DNA of 42,938 bases, from positions 1-42,938 of the forward strand of contig JAGBIA010000027.1 of assembly GCA_017935225.1 (NCBI GenBank). The letters run 5' to 3'. Position 1 is the stretch's first letter; each line of letters begins with the position of its first letter. This stretch comes from Clostridia bacterium. GTDB lineage: Bacteria > Bacillota > Clostridia > Oscillospirales > CAG-272. The translations under genes and the position numbers were made by a program. Shown here one piece after another: positions 6,526 through 14,776 of the stretch. The notes under the pieces are model-generated. The model had not been told where the DNA came from and made no database searches. It saw only the letters and a program-made list of their open reading frames with translations.

Positions 6526-9500
6526 ATCTCTTGAACTTCAAGGCTTCAAATCCTTTCCCGATAAGACAAAGCTGACCTTTGAGGGCGGAACGACGGTCAT
6601 AGTAGGACCTAACGGAAGCGGAAAATCGAATATATCTGACGCGATGCGTTGGGTGCTTGGTGAGGTCTCCTCAAAGAGCATCCGCGGAACTAAGATGGAG
6701 GACATCATCTTCGGCGGAGCTGACAGCCGCAGACCTATGGGATATGCAGAAGTATCGGTCACCTTTGATAACTCAGGAATGATAGGCAGACTCGATTCGC
6801 CTTATGACGAGGTCACCGTCACAAGACGTTATTACCGCTCGGGCGAGAATGAGTATTACATAAACCGCCGCGCCGTCCGCCTGCGCGACATCTATGAGAT
6901 GTTTATGAACACGGGTGTCGGACGTGACGGATATTCGATCATCGGTCAGGGTAGAATTGCGGACATCATCTCGCGTAAGAGCGACGAGAGAAGAAGCATC
7001 TTTGAGGACGCGTCGGGTATTGCAAAATATCGCCATAAGAAGAGCGAGAGCGAGAGAAAGCTCGCCGCTGCTGACGACAACCTCACGCGTATAAACGACG
7101 TGTTTTTGGAGGTAGAGGCGCAGGTAGTGCCTCTTGAGAAGGAAGCAGAGAAGGCAAAGAAGGCAATCGACCTGCTTGAGACAAAGAAGAGAGTCGATGT
7201 TCAGCTCTGGCTCTACGACACCGAGAAGCTCCGCGCAGATCTTGGCGTTTGTGAGGAGAAGTTCAAGGAGTCCGAGTTCGAGCTCAACACTGCCGACGAG
7301 GCGATAAAGTCGCTCGAGCAGCAGAACGACAGACTCTTCGAGATCTCTCAGTCGAATAAGGCAGAGTCCGAGAGCCTGCTTATGCAGATCCGCAGTCAGA
7401 CCGATGAAAACCACAAGCTTGACAACGAGTACTCGGTCATAGGAACGAATATCGAGCACGCAAGGGAAATGATCGCGGCGACAGAGGGCGCGTGCGAGTC
7501 GACCAGACGCTCGATAGAAAACGAGCATATAGCAGAACGCGCAAGACAGGAGAAGATAGAGTCGCTCAAGAAAGATCTTGAGATGAAGGGTGCTGAGCAG
7601 GAGAGCGCCGAGAAAGAAAAGAACGGATATGCCGAGAAGGCTGCCGCGCTCGGATTTGACATCGCACGCGCGCTTGACGACGTGCGCGCGCTTGACTCCG
7701 AGATCGCCGACGCAAAGGCGAGAATTTCCTTTATCGACAGCTCGCGCGAGGGCGAGATAGACAAAAACAGCGCGATGCTTGAGGAGATAGAGAATTACGA
7801 GAAGTCCTCGGCAGATATGCGTGCGCAGTGTGAGCGAATTGAGGCGACGGTCGCCGAGTACGATGCGATCACTTCAGAGACCTCGGGTGCGCTGGAGAAG
7901 ATAGATAGCGAGCTTGATACGCTTTACGCTAAAAAGGACGAAGAGAGCGAGTCGAGAAATTCTCTCTTGCTTCGCCGAGACTCTGTAAATCAGAGAATAG
8001 ATACCTATCGCGCGATGGAGGAGCAGCTTGAGGGCTACTCGGGCGCGGTAAGATTTGTAATGAAAAAATACGCTGAGGGCGGAATTACCGATAAATACGG
8101 CAATAAGGCGGGCAGGATCTACGGACCGCTCTCCAAGCTCATCAGCGTTGAGCAGAAGTACATAACCGCCATCGAGACCGCGCTCGGTCCCAATCTCCAG
8201 CATATCGTAGTCGAGGACGAGAGCGTTGCAAAGGCGGCGATGTTCGCGCTCAAAAAGGCTGAGGCAGGAAGAGCGACATTCTTCCCACTCACCTCTATGA
8301 GACCGCAGAGCGCGACTTCCGAGATGCGCGAGGCATCGGGATACGCGGGATATATCGCGGTTGCTGACGAGCTTGTCGAGAGCGAGGGAAAGTTCTCTGA
8401 TATTCTCTCGGGACTTCTCGGCAGAACGCTCATTTTCGACACCATAGACAACGCGACCGCTATGGCAAAGGCTCTGAAGTACAGAGTCAAGGCGGTAACG
8501 CTCGACGGTCAGCAGATAAACGTGGGCGGTTCGTTCACGGGCGGTTCGGTAAAGACCAACGCAAATATCCTCGGACGCGCGGGCGAGATCAAGCGACTCT
8601 CGGCTGAAGCGGAAGAGCTTGGTGAAAGAATAAAGAAGCTTGATGCGGCTATTAAGGAGACCTTCGATAAGATCGGTGACCTTGAGGACGACAAGGATTC
8701 TGCGGAGCAGAAGATCGGACTTGTCAAGGTAATGCGCGACTCGGAAAACGCAAGACTCGAGCAGCTTTCTGCAAAGCTTGAGGCAAACCTCACGCTGACC
8801 GAAAAGCTCCGCGAGGACTATGCGGCAATACTGCGCGCAAGAGAGCAGTTTGACGAGGACAAGAAGGCACTTGAGATAAGACTGTGCGAGCTTGAGAAGC
8901 AGGCAAGCGAGATAAGCGCGGCGCGTTCGGATATGGATATCAAGCGCAACGGATTTATCGAGTCAAAGGAGGAGGCAGAGGCGAAGATCACCTCGCTCAT
9001 CATCCTCATCAACCAGATAAAGAGCGACATCGAGACCGAGCAGAGACTCTCGGCTGAGGCGGCAACGCGACTCGATAGCTTTAGCGAGGCACTCGAGCTT
9101 CAGGGCAGAAGAAAAGACGAGCTTGAAGCGAAGATCAAGGAATACAGGCTTGATCAGGAGAAGAACCGCAAGCTCTATGCCGAGGCTGACGCACTTCTTC
9201 GCGAGCTCAACGAGAAGAGAGCAAAGGTCGAGGAGGGCTCGAGCGAGTTCGAGCGCAGACTTGCAGAGGTCAACGCGAGAATTCGTGAGAAGATGCAGCA
9301 AAAGGAAAATATCTTCAAGGAGTACACGAGATTTGAAAACAGACTCGCAAATCTCCGCGCCGAGCAGGACAAGCTTGCGACTAAGCTCTGGGACGACCAC
9401 GAGCTGACAAGAGCCGATGCCGTGGCGCTCGGATATCCTTCGCTCACTCCCGAAACGAGAGGCGAGGCGGCTGCAAAGCAGATAGAATGCAGAAATAAGC

Positions 9501-10147
9501 TCAGGGTGCTCGGAAACGTGGACCTTGACGCTGTAAATAAGTATAACGAGATCAAGAAGCGTTACGATGAGATGCTGACGCAGATCACCGACCTCAACAA
9601 AGCGCGCGAGGATCTGCTTGAGGTAATTTCGGGACTTGAGGGCGAGATGAAGACGGCGTTCGTCGACTCCTTCAACAAGATCAACGAAAACTTCAACCGC
9701 ACCTTCTCCGAGCTCTTCGGCGGTGGCTCTGCAGAGATCTCTCTGACCGACCCCGACAACGTGCTTGAGAGCGGAATTGAGATCAAGGCGGCACCTCCCG
9801 GAAAGATCATCAAGAATATGGTTCAGCTTTCGGGTGGAGAGCAGGCGTTTATCGCGATCGCACTCTTCTTTGCAATACTGCAAGTGAATCCCACGCCTTT
9901 CTGTATACTCGACGAGATCGAGGCGGCGCTTGACGAGGTCAACGTCGCAAGATTTGCGGAGTATATCAAGAGATACTCGGGAGACACGCAGTTCGTTATG
10001 ATCACACACCGCCGCGGTACAATGGAAGCGGCAAACCGCCTTTACGGAGTTACGATGCCCGAGAGAGGTATCTCGAAGGTGCTCGAGCTCGACGTAGGCG
10101 AGATTTCAGGTAAGAAAGGAGAAGACTGGGATGGGATTTTTGGATAA
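6515..10147 (+). CDS. smc: Chromosome segregation protein SMC
   Basis: A 1210-residue condensin ATPase, close to the usual 1180-1200 residues. Walker A GPNGSGKS is at 31-38. Long coiled coils (about 170-500 and 670-1030) flank the hinge, which begins near 530 (KAGRIYGPLSKL). The C-terminal head carries the signature LSGGEQAF, Walker B FCILDEIEAALDE and a switch histidine in ITHRR. The signature has Gln-Ala-Phe where Arg/Lys-Ala-Leu is most common. SMC dimers, with ScpA and ScpB, organise and separate newly replicated DNA; scpA and scpB are not in the window. The start is GTG 6515 with AAGGAGA (6501-6507), overlapping the preceding gene by 11 bases; its own end overlaps ftsY by 17 bases, so translation of all three is probably coupled. 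Confidence 0.97.
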   Translation: MYLKSLELQGFKSFPDKTKLTFEGGTTVIVGPNGSGKSNISDAMRWVLGEVSSKSIRGTKMEDIIFGGADSRRPMGYAEVSVTFDNSGMIGRLDSPYDEVTVTRRYYRSGENEYYINRRAVRLRDIYEMFMNTGVGRDGYSIIGQGRIADIISRKSDERRSIFEDASGIAKYRHKKSESERKLAAADDNLTRINDVFLEVEAQVVPLEKEAEKAKKAIDLLETKKRVDVQLWLYDTEKLRADLGVCEEKFKESEFELNTADEAIKSLEQQNDRLFEISQSNKAESESLLMQIRSQTDENHKLDNEYSVIGTNIEHAREMIAATEGACESTRRSIENEHIAERARQEKIESLKKDLEMKGAEQESAEKEKNGYAEKAAALGFDIARALDDVRALDSEIADAKARISFIDSSREGEIDKNSAMLEEIENYEKSSADMRAQCERIEATVAEYDAITSETSGALEKIDSELDTLYAKKDEESESRNSLLLRRDSVNQRIDTYRAMEEQLEGYSGAVRFVMKKYAEGGITDKYGNKAGRIYGPLSKLISVEQKYITAIETALGPNLQHIVVEDESVAKAAMFALKKAEAGRATFFPLTSMRPQSATSEMREASGYAGYIAVADELVESEGKFSDILSGLLGRTLIFDTIDNATAMAKALKYRVKAVTLDGQQINVGGSFTGGSVKTNANILGRAGEIKRLSAEAEELGERIKKLDAAIKETFDKIGDLEDDKDSAEQKIGLVKVMRDSENARLEQLSAKLEANLTLTEKLREDYAAILRAREQFDEDKKALEIRLCELEKQASEISAARSDMDIKRNGFIESKEEAEAKITSLIILINQIKSDIETEQRLSAEAATRLDSFSEALELQGRRKDELEAKIKEYRLDQEKNRKLYAEADALLRELNEKRAKVEEGSSEFERRLAEVNARIREKMQQKENIFKEYTRFENRLANLRAEQDKLATKLWDDHELTRADAVALGYPSLTPETRGEAAAKQIECRNKLRVLGNVDLDAVNKYNEIKKRYDEMLTQITDLNKAREDLLEVISGLEGEMKTAFVDSFNKINENFNRTFSELFGGGSAEISLTDPDNVLESGIEIKAAPPGKIIKNMVQLSGGEQAFIAIALFFAILQVNPTPFCILDEIEAALDEVNVARFAEYIKRYSGDTQFVMITHRRGTMEAANRLYGVTMPERGISKVLELDVGEISGKKGEDWDGIFG

Positions 10148-11036
10148 GCTTAAAGCCGGTCTTTCTAAAACTAAAAACGCAATTTTCGGACAGATAGACG
10201 AGGTGCTCAAGGCGTTCGTCAAGGTAGACGAGGATCTGCTTGACGAGCTTGAGGAGCTTCTCATAATGTCGGATGTCGGAGTCGGCGCGACTGAGGAGAT
10301 AATGGAGAGGCTGCGCGACGACGTAAAGTCGGGCAGACTTAAGGAAAAGGATCAGGTCATCGGTGCGCTCAAGACGATACTTGCAGAGATGATTGGAGAG
10401 GGCGGAGAGCTTGATCTCTCCACTACTCCCTCGATAATCCTCGTTATCGGCGTCAACGGCGCGGGCAAGACCACCTCGATTGGTAAGATCTCCAACAGAC
10501 TTATCGCGAGGGGCAAAAAGGTCGTTGTTGCGGCGGCTGATACCTTCAGAGCGGCGGCTATCGACCAGCTCGCAGTGTGGTGCGAGCGTTCGGGTGCGGA
10601 TATCGTAAAGCAGAACGAGGGAAGCGACCCTGCGGCTGTTGTTTACGATGCGCTCAACTACGCTAAGAAGAGAGGCGCGGACGTGCTGATCATCGATACG
10701 GCGGGCAGACTTCACAACAAGACCAACCTTATGAACGAGCTTGCAAAGATCAACCGAGTTATCGACAAGGAATGTCCCGATGCGGCACGCGAGAACCTGC
10801 TCGTGCTTGACGCGACCACGGGACAGAACGCGATCCTTCAGGCTAAGGAGTTCAGAAATGCCGCGAATATCACGGGACTTGTGCTCAACAAGCTCGACGG
10901 AACGGCAAAGGGCGGAATAGTTATTTCTATCAAGAAGGAGCTTGACATTCCCGTTAAATTCATCGGTGTCGGCGAGAAGATCGACGATATGCAGGAGTTT
11001 GACAACGAGGAATTCGTCGAGGCACTGTTCGACTGA
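10131..11036 (+). CDS. ftsY: Signal recognition particle receptor FtsY
   Basis: A 301-residue SRP GTPase that receives SRP-ribosome complexes at the membrane. It has an N-terminal helical domain (1-90) with a short amphipathic start (MGFLDKLKAGLSK) instead of the long acidic A domain of E. coli. The G domain shows P-loop GVNGAGKTT (near 105-113), the DTFRAAAIDQL insertion motif typical of SRP GTPases, G3 DTAGR, G4 NKLD followed by GTAKGG, and the terminal GVGEKIDDM...F. ATG 10131 lies inside the last codons of smc, with an SD (AAAGGAG, 10116-10122) also inside smc. The gene ends one base before the ATG of rdgB. Confidence 0.97.
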   Translation: MGFLDKLKAGLSKTKNAIFGQIDEVLKAFVKVDEDLLDELEELLIMSDVGVGATEEIMERLRDDVKSGRLKEKDQVIGALKTILAEMIGEGGELDLSTTPSIILVIGVNGAGKTTSIGKISNRLIARGKKVVVAAADTFRAAAIDQLAVWCERSGADIVKQNEGSDPAAVVYDALNYAKKRGADVLIIDTAGRLHNKTNLMNELAKINRVIDKECPDAARENLLVLDATTGQNAILQAKEFRNAANITGLVLNKLDGTAKGGIVISIKKELDIPVKFIGVGEKIDDMQEFDNEEFVEALFD

Positions 11037-11037
11037 T

Positions 11038-11652
11038 ATGAAGATAGTTTTAGCATCGAGAAATAAGAAAAAAATAAGCGAGCTGAACGCTCTGCTCGCA
11101 AAGCACATCCCCGAGATCGAGGTGCTCTCGCTTGACGATATCGGCTTTGAGGACGAGATCGTTGAGGACGGTGAGGGCTTTTACGACAACGCTTATATAA
11201 AAGCAAGCACGGTCGCAAGGCTCGGATATATCGGAGTCGGAGACGATTCGGGACTCTGCGTGGATGCGCTTGACGGCGCACCCGGCGTGTACTCCGCAAG
11301 ATATGCGGGCGAGCATGGCGACGATTCGGCAAACAACGCGCTCCTGCTCAAGAACCTTGCGGACAAAGAGGACAGAACCGCGCGTTTCGTCTGCGCGATC
11401 GCCTGTGTTTTTCCTGATGATGTGAACACCGCACACGTATGTCGCGGCGAGGTCGAGGGAAAGATCATCGACGAGTATCGCGGCGAGGGAGGCTTTGGCT
11501 ACGATCCGCTCTTCTACTACGAGCCGTTCGGCAAAACGCTTGCAGAGATGAGCGCGGAGGAAAAGAACTCTATTTCGCACAGAGGCAGAGCGATCGAAAA
11601 TTTTGCACAGATGCTTAAAGAGATCACAGAAGAGAAAGACGAAGAGGAATAA
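11038..11652 (+). CDS. rdgB: XTP/dITP diphosphatase (RdgB/HAM1 family)
   Basis: A 204-residue house-cleaning enzyme that hydrolyses dITP, XTP and ITP to monophosphates so that deaminated purines are not incorporated. Key signatures are the start MKIVLASRNKKK (substrate-binding S-x-N-x-x-K), GDDSGLCVDAL, PGVYSARYAG, and near the end GFGYDPLF with ISHRGRA. ATG 11038 follows the ftsY stop by one base, and the frame from this ATG matches the family N-terminus exactly. The acidic tail EEKDEEE is unremarkable. It sits between ftsY and yhbY as part of the same transcription unit. Confidence 0.95.
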   Translation: MKIVLASRNKKKISELNALLAKHIPEIEVLSLDDIGFEDEIVEDGEGFYDNAYIKASTVARLGYIGVGDDSGLCVDALDGAPGVYSARYAGEHGDDSANNALLLKNLADKEDRTARFVCAIACVFPDDVNTAHVCRGEVEGKIIDEYRGEGGFGYDPLFYYEPFGKTLAEMSAEEKNSISHRGRAIENFAQMLKEITEEKDEEE

Positions 11653-11655
11653 TAT

Positions 11656-11946
11656 ATGCTTACATCAAAACAGAGAGCTTACCTGCGCGGACTTGCAACG
11701 AGCGAGAGCGCGATAATGCAGGTCGGCAAGGGCGGAATTACCGATAACCTCGTAAAGACGGTCTCGGATGCGCTTGAGGCAAGAGAGCTTATAAAAATGA
11801 GCGTGCTCGAGAATTCCGAGTACACGCCCAGAGAGAGCGCGGATGCGCTTGCAGAGGCTGTCGGTGCTGACGTCGTCGGTGTTATCGGAAGAAAGATAAT
11901 TCTTTACCGCGAGTCCGAAAAGCACAAGAGAATAGATTTGGATTGA
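11656..11946 (+). CDS. yhbY: YhbY-type CRM-domain RNA-binding protein
   Basis: A 96-residue protein made of a single CRM (chloroplast RNA splicing and ribosome maturation) domain. The signature MLTSKQRAYLRGLA and the GKGG loop (GxxG, near 24-27) followed by EARELIKMSV and the final VVGVIGRKIILYR are characteristic. Bacterial YhbY associates with pre-50S particles. Three bases separate it from rdgB. The SD is weak (AAGAGGAA, 11640-11648), consistent with coupled translation. It precedes nadD by 40 bases. Confidence 0.93.
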   Translation: MLTSKQRAYLRGLATSESAIMQVGKGGITDNLVKTVSDALEARELIKMSVLENSEYTPRESADALAEAVGADVVGVIGRKIILYRESEKHKRIDLD

Positions 11947-11986
11947 ATTTTTTGCTAAGAATAATTACCAAAAAGGAGGGAAGAGT

Positions 11987-12616
11987 ATGAACGGATACGA
12001 TCAGCTTCGCGTCGGAATATACGGCGGCACTTTTGCGCCGATACACAACGGTCATATCGTTGCGGCACGCGCGTTTATGGAGCAGATGAAGCTCGATTAT
12101 ATGTTTATAATCCCCACGGGAACTCCGCCTCACAAGCAGATAGACCGTTCGGACGATCCGCTCTTCCGCCTGCGTATGTGCGAGCTTGCCTTTGAGGGCA
12201 TCGACGGAGTGGTCATTTCGGACTGTGAGATAAAAAGAGGCGGTAGGAGCTATACCTACGACACCTTAAAGGAATTCTCGCGCCCCGACACGCGTCTGTT
12301 CTTTATGTGCGGCACGGACATGGTACTGACCTTCGATCAGTGGTACAAGTTTGAGGAGATCTTCAAGCTCTGCTATCCGGTCTACGTGCGCCGAGAGAAC
12401 GACCCGATAATGACGCAACGCATCGTTGCAAAGATCACCGAGTACTACGAAAAATACGGAGTTATGTTCAGACGAATAGTCACCGATCCTATAGAGCTTT
12501 CCTCAACGCAGATAAGAAAGCGAGTTGCCGAGGGCAAGAGCATCTCGGGGCTCGTTCCGCCGAAGGTCGAGAAATTCATCTACGACAACGGTCTTTATAT
12601 TTCGGAGGGCAAGTGA
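11987..12616 (+). CDS. nadD: Nicotinate-nucleotide adenylyltransferase
   Basis: A 209-residue nucleotidyltransferase that makes nicotinate adenine dinucleotide from nicotinate mononucleotide and ATP, the penultimate step of NAD synthesis. The ATP-binding GGTFAPIHNGH (13-23) is the G-x-F-x-P-x-H-x-G-H motif, PTGTPPHK (near 44-51) binds substrate, and SSTQIRKR (near 183) is the C-terminal ISSTxIR motif. ATG 11987 has a very strong SD, AAAAGGAGGG (11971-11980), six bases upstream. Its stop overlaps the ATG of yqeK (TGATG), a pairing seen throughout Bacillota. Confidence 0.96.
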   Translation: MNGYDQLRVGIYGGTFAPIHNGHIVAARAFMEQMKLDYMFIIPTGTPPHKQIDRSDDPLFRLRMCELAFEGIDGVVISDCEIKRGGRSYTYDTLKEFSRPDTRLFFMCGTDMVLTFDQWYKFEEIFKLCYPVYVRRENDPIMTQRIVAKITEYYEKYGVMFRRIVTDPIELSSTQIRKRVAEGKSISGLVPPKVEKFIYDNGLYISEGK

Positions 12617-13245
12617 TGCGCTTTACTGATGCACAGATAGACGCGCTTCGAGAGCGCGTGCGCGGCTCGATGTCGGACTACCGCTTCACGCATACCGCAG
12701 AGGTCGAGAAGATGGCGGCGCGTATCGGAGAGCTTTACGCACCCGACAAGCTCGATATTCTGCGCGCTGCGGCTCTGCTTCACGACGTGACAAAGGAGCT
12801 GACACCCGACGAGCAGATAGAGATGCTCAGAGTTGCGGGCGAGGACGTAGCGGCACTTGAGCTTGCGTCGCATAAGACTTTTCACGCAAGAACGGCGGTC
12901 TATGCCATTTTGCGCGACTACCCCGAATTTGCCGACGAAGAGCTTCTTTCGGCGGTGAGATATCACACCACGGGGCGCGCGAATATGAGTATTTGCGAGA
13001 AGATAATATTCCTTGCGGACTACATAGATATGTCGCGCAAGTTCGACGATTGCGTGAAGCTCAGAAATTATTTCTGGGATGCGCATCCAGAGAATATGAG
13101 CGAGAGCGAGAGGGAGAAACACCTTCTGCAGACCATACTGATCGGTCTTGACTCAACGCTCAGCTCGCTTATCGAGGAGGGCGCGCCTACAGATCCCGAC
13201 TCGGTGAGTGCGCGAAACTTTATAATCAATCAACTGAAAAAATAA
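12616..13245 (+). CDS. yqeK: YqeK-type HD-domain diadenosine tetraphosphate hydrolase
   Basis: A 209-residue HD-domain protein. Metal ligands are seen as RFTHTAEV, LLHDVTKEL, KTFHARTAVYA (His) and AVRYHTTGR, with LADYIDMSR near 140; together these fit YqeK, which splits Ap4A symmetrically to ADP. The start is ATG 12616, overlapping the nadD stop; the GTG one codon earlier is possible, but GGAGGG (12604-12609) is better spaced for the ATG. The gene is followed by a stem-loop that covers the ribosome site of the LCP gene. Confidence 0.92.
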   Translation: MRFTDAQIDALRERVRGSMSDYRFTHTAEVEKMAARIGELYAPDKLDILRAAALLHDVTKELTPDEQIEMLRVAGEDVAALELASHKTFHARTAVYAILRDYPEFADEELLSAVRYHTTGRANMSICEKIIFLADYIDMSRKFDDCVKLRNYFWDAHPENMSESEREKHLLQTILIGLDSTLSSLIEEGAPTDPDSVSARNFIINQLKK

Positions 13246-13252
13246 CTGAATA

Positions 13253-13281
13253 CCTCTACATATCTTTTTGTTATGTGGAGG
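13253..13281 (+). promoter_or_regulatory. Stem-loop sequestering the SD of the LCP gene
   Basis: CCTCTACAT (13253-13261) pairs with ATGTGGAGG (13273-13281) over nine pairs, one of them G-U, around an 11-base U-rich loop. The 3' arm contains the SD GGAGG (13277-13281) of the next gene, which starts at 13286, so the stem would block initiation unless opened. The pairing is read directly; the regulatory role is inferred. Confidence 0.65.
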
Positions 13282-13285
13282 GAAT

Positions 13286-14278
13286 ATGCCTAAAAAATAT
13301 ATTTACGCTACGCTGATCTTTATTGCTGCGTGCCTTATTCTCGTATCTGCGCTTACCTTTGCGCTTGGCAGAGAGGGCGGGGAGAGCGAGGAGGTCTACT
13401 CGCAAAAGCTTGCAAGTGAGAGCTATTGTGCGCTCGTTACGGGGCGCGATCGGGTATCGGGACTTTGCGACGTTATGATGCTCGTCTCGTTCGATCCGTC
13501 AAACTCGCGGATATGCGTTTTGCAGATACCGAGAGACACCTATGCGCTATACGGTGACGGCGGCTACCGCAAGATCAACGGAGCACAGCACGCGCTTGGC
13601 GAGGACGGGCTTTGCGAGCTTCTCGAGGAGTCGCTCGGAGTGAGGATAGACGGATATGTCTCGCTTGATCTGTCTGGCTTTCGCGAGCTGGTAGATCTGA
13701 TCGGCGGAGTCGAGATAGAGCTCGAACGACCGATAAAGTACAGCGATCCGTCGCAGGATCTTCGTATTGACCTTGACAGCGGACGGCAGACGCTTGACGG
13801 AAAGCAGGCTGAGATGTTCGTGCGCTACAGATCGGGTTATCAGAGGGGCGACCTTGACCGACTCGATGCGCAAAAGAAGTTTTTAGCCGCACTCTTTGGC
13901 GCACTCAGACAAAAGGTCAGCATTTCGAACGCGTACGATCTTTTGCAGCTTGCGCTTGGGCACGTGGATACGAACATCAATCCTGCGCTCTGTGTCGCGC
14001 TCGGACTCGAGGCACTCGGGGTGGGTAAGGATCAGCTTTGGTTCTGCACGCTTCCGGGCGAGGATCTCGTTTCACGCAAGAGCGGAGCGTCCTTTTACGT
14101 TATGTCAAAGAGCCCGACGCAAAGATTGCTCGCAGAGTATTTTGGCGCAGAGGGCGAGCTTGACGGAAAGGGGATATTTCTTAACGGCGACGACCGAGAT
14201 TTTCTCGAAATATACCAAAAGGACTCAAAAATCGGTATGATTTGCGCCGCCGAGCTTGAAAAGACGAAAAAAGACTGA
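13286..14278 (+). CDS. LytR-CpsA-Psr (LCP) family phosphotransferase
   Basis: A 330-residue single-pass membrane protein (hydrophobic 5-27) with an extracellular LCP domain. LCP enzymes move wall teichoic acid or capsule-type polymers from a lipid carrier onto peptidoglycan. Seen are CDVMMLVSFDP, the IPRDTY motif with its conserved Arg-Asp, YRKINGAQHALG, LSGFRELVDLIGGVEIEL and the R-Y-R-S-x5-D-L-D-R-L-D-A-Q segment of phosphate-binding arginines. ATG 13286 follows GGAGGGA; the upstream TTG at 13270 has no SD. The genomic position between yqeK and rsfS is standard for Clostridia. Translation may be controlled by the stem at 13253-13281. Confidence 0.92.
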   Translation: MPKKYIYATLIFIAACLILVSALTFALGREGGESEEVYSQKLASESYCALVTGRDRVSGLCDVMMLVSFDPSNSRICVLQIPRDTYALYGDGGYRKINGAQHALGEDGLCELLEESLGVRIDGYVSLDLSGFRELVDLIGGVEIELERPIKYSDPSQDLRIDLDSGRQTLDGKQAEMFVRYRSGYQRGDLDRLDAQKKFLAALFGALRQKVSISNAYDLLQLALGHVDTNINPALCVALGLEALGVGKDQLWFCTLPGEDLVSRKSGASFYVMSKSPTQRLLAEYFGAEGELDGKGIFLNGDDRDFLEIYQKDSKIGMICAAELEKTKKD

Positions 14279-14286
14279 AATTTGTA

Positions 14287-14315
14287 TTGACAAATCAGCA
14301 GTTTTGCATTACAAT
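14287..14315 (+). promoter_or_regulatory. Sigma-A promoter of rsfS-leuS
   Basis: TTGACA (14287-14292), 17-base spacer, TACAAT (14310-14315), in the gap after the LCP gene. It would give RNA starting near 14322 and drive rsfS and leuS independently of the smc-to-LCP genes. Confidence 0.83.
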
Positions 14316-14357
14316 TATATATTATAGTCATTTATGACAGACGAAAGGAAAATGAAA

Positions 14358-14732
14358 ATGGATCTTAACGAAAACGGATTCGTAACTGAAAATTTGCCCG
14401 CGCTCGACGGCTCTGATGCCAAGGGAGTTGCGGATGCGATAGCCGAGATACTTGACTCTAAGAAGGCGAGAGACGTGAAGGTGCTTCACGTTGAGGACAA
14501 GACCGTCATCGCGGAGTATTTCGTTCTCTGCACGGGTAATTCCTCGACTCAGGTAAAGGCACTTGCGGGCGAGGTCGAATTCCGCACAGAGCAGCGCGGA
14601 CTTCCTCCTTATAGCGTAGAGGGAAGAGACAACAACTCATGGATACTTCTCGACTACAGTAACGTTATCGTTCATATATTCAGCCGCGAGGCAAGAGAGT
14701 TCTACAATCTCGAGAAGCTTTACGAGGATTAA
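14358..14732 (+). CDS. rsfS: Ribosomal silencing factor RsfS
   Basis: A 124-residue protein of the RsfS/Iojap family, which binds uL14 on the free 50S subunit and blocks subunit joining when nutrients are low. Recognised by DVKVLHVEDKTVIAEYFVL (conserved acid and phenylalanine), CTGNSSTQVKALAGEV, the Ser-Val-Glu-Gly-Arg segment, and WILLDYSNVIVHIFSREAREFYNLEKLY. Three in-frame ATGs exist at 14334, 14352 and 14358; GAAAGGA (14343-14349) is properly spaced only for 14358, so I chose that, although 14334 would add eight residues. leuS follows 44 bases later. Confidence 0.94.
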   Translation: MDLNENGFVTENLPALDGSDAKGVADAIAEILDSKKARDVKVLHVEDKTVIAEYFVLCTGNSSTQVKALAGEVEFRTEQRGLPPYSVEGRDNNSWILLDYSNVIVHIFSREAREFYNLEKLYED

Positions 14733-14776
14733 GAAAATACAGTCATACGACGGAGATATAAAGGATTTACATTAAG

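Noticed and set aside
13221..13226. TATAAT at the end of yqeK as a promoter for the LCP gene
   Set aside because: No acceptable -35 box at 16-18 bases upstream; it falls in codons of a certain gene.
14733..14776. T-box riboswitch before leuS
   Set aside because: Only 44 bases separate rsfS and leuS, too short for a T-box, and no T-box core sequence is present.
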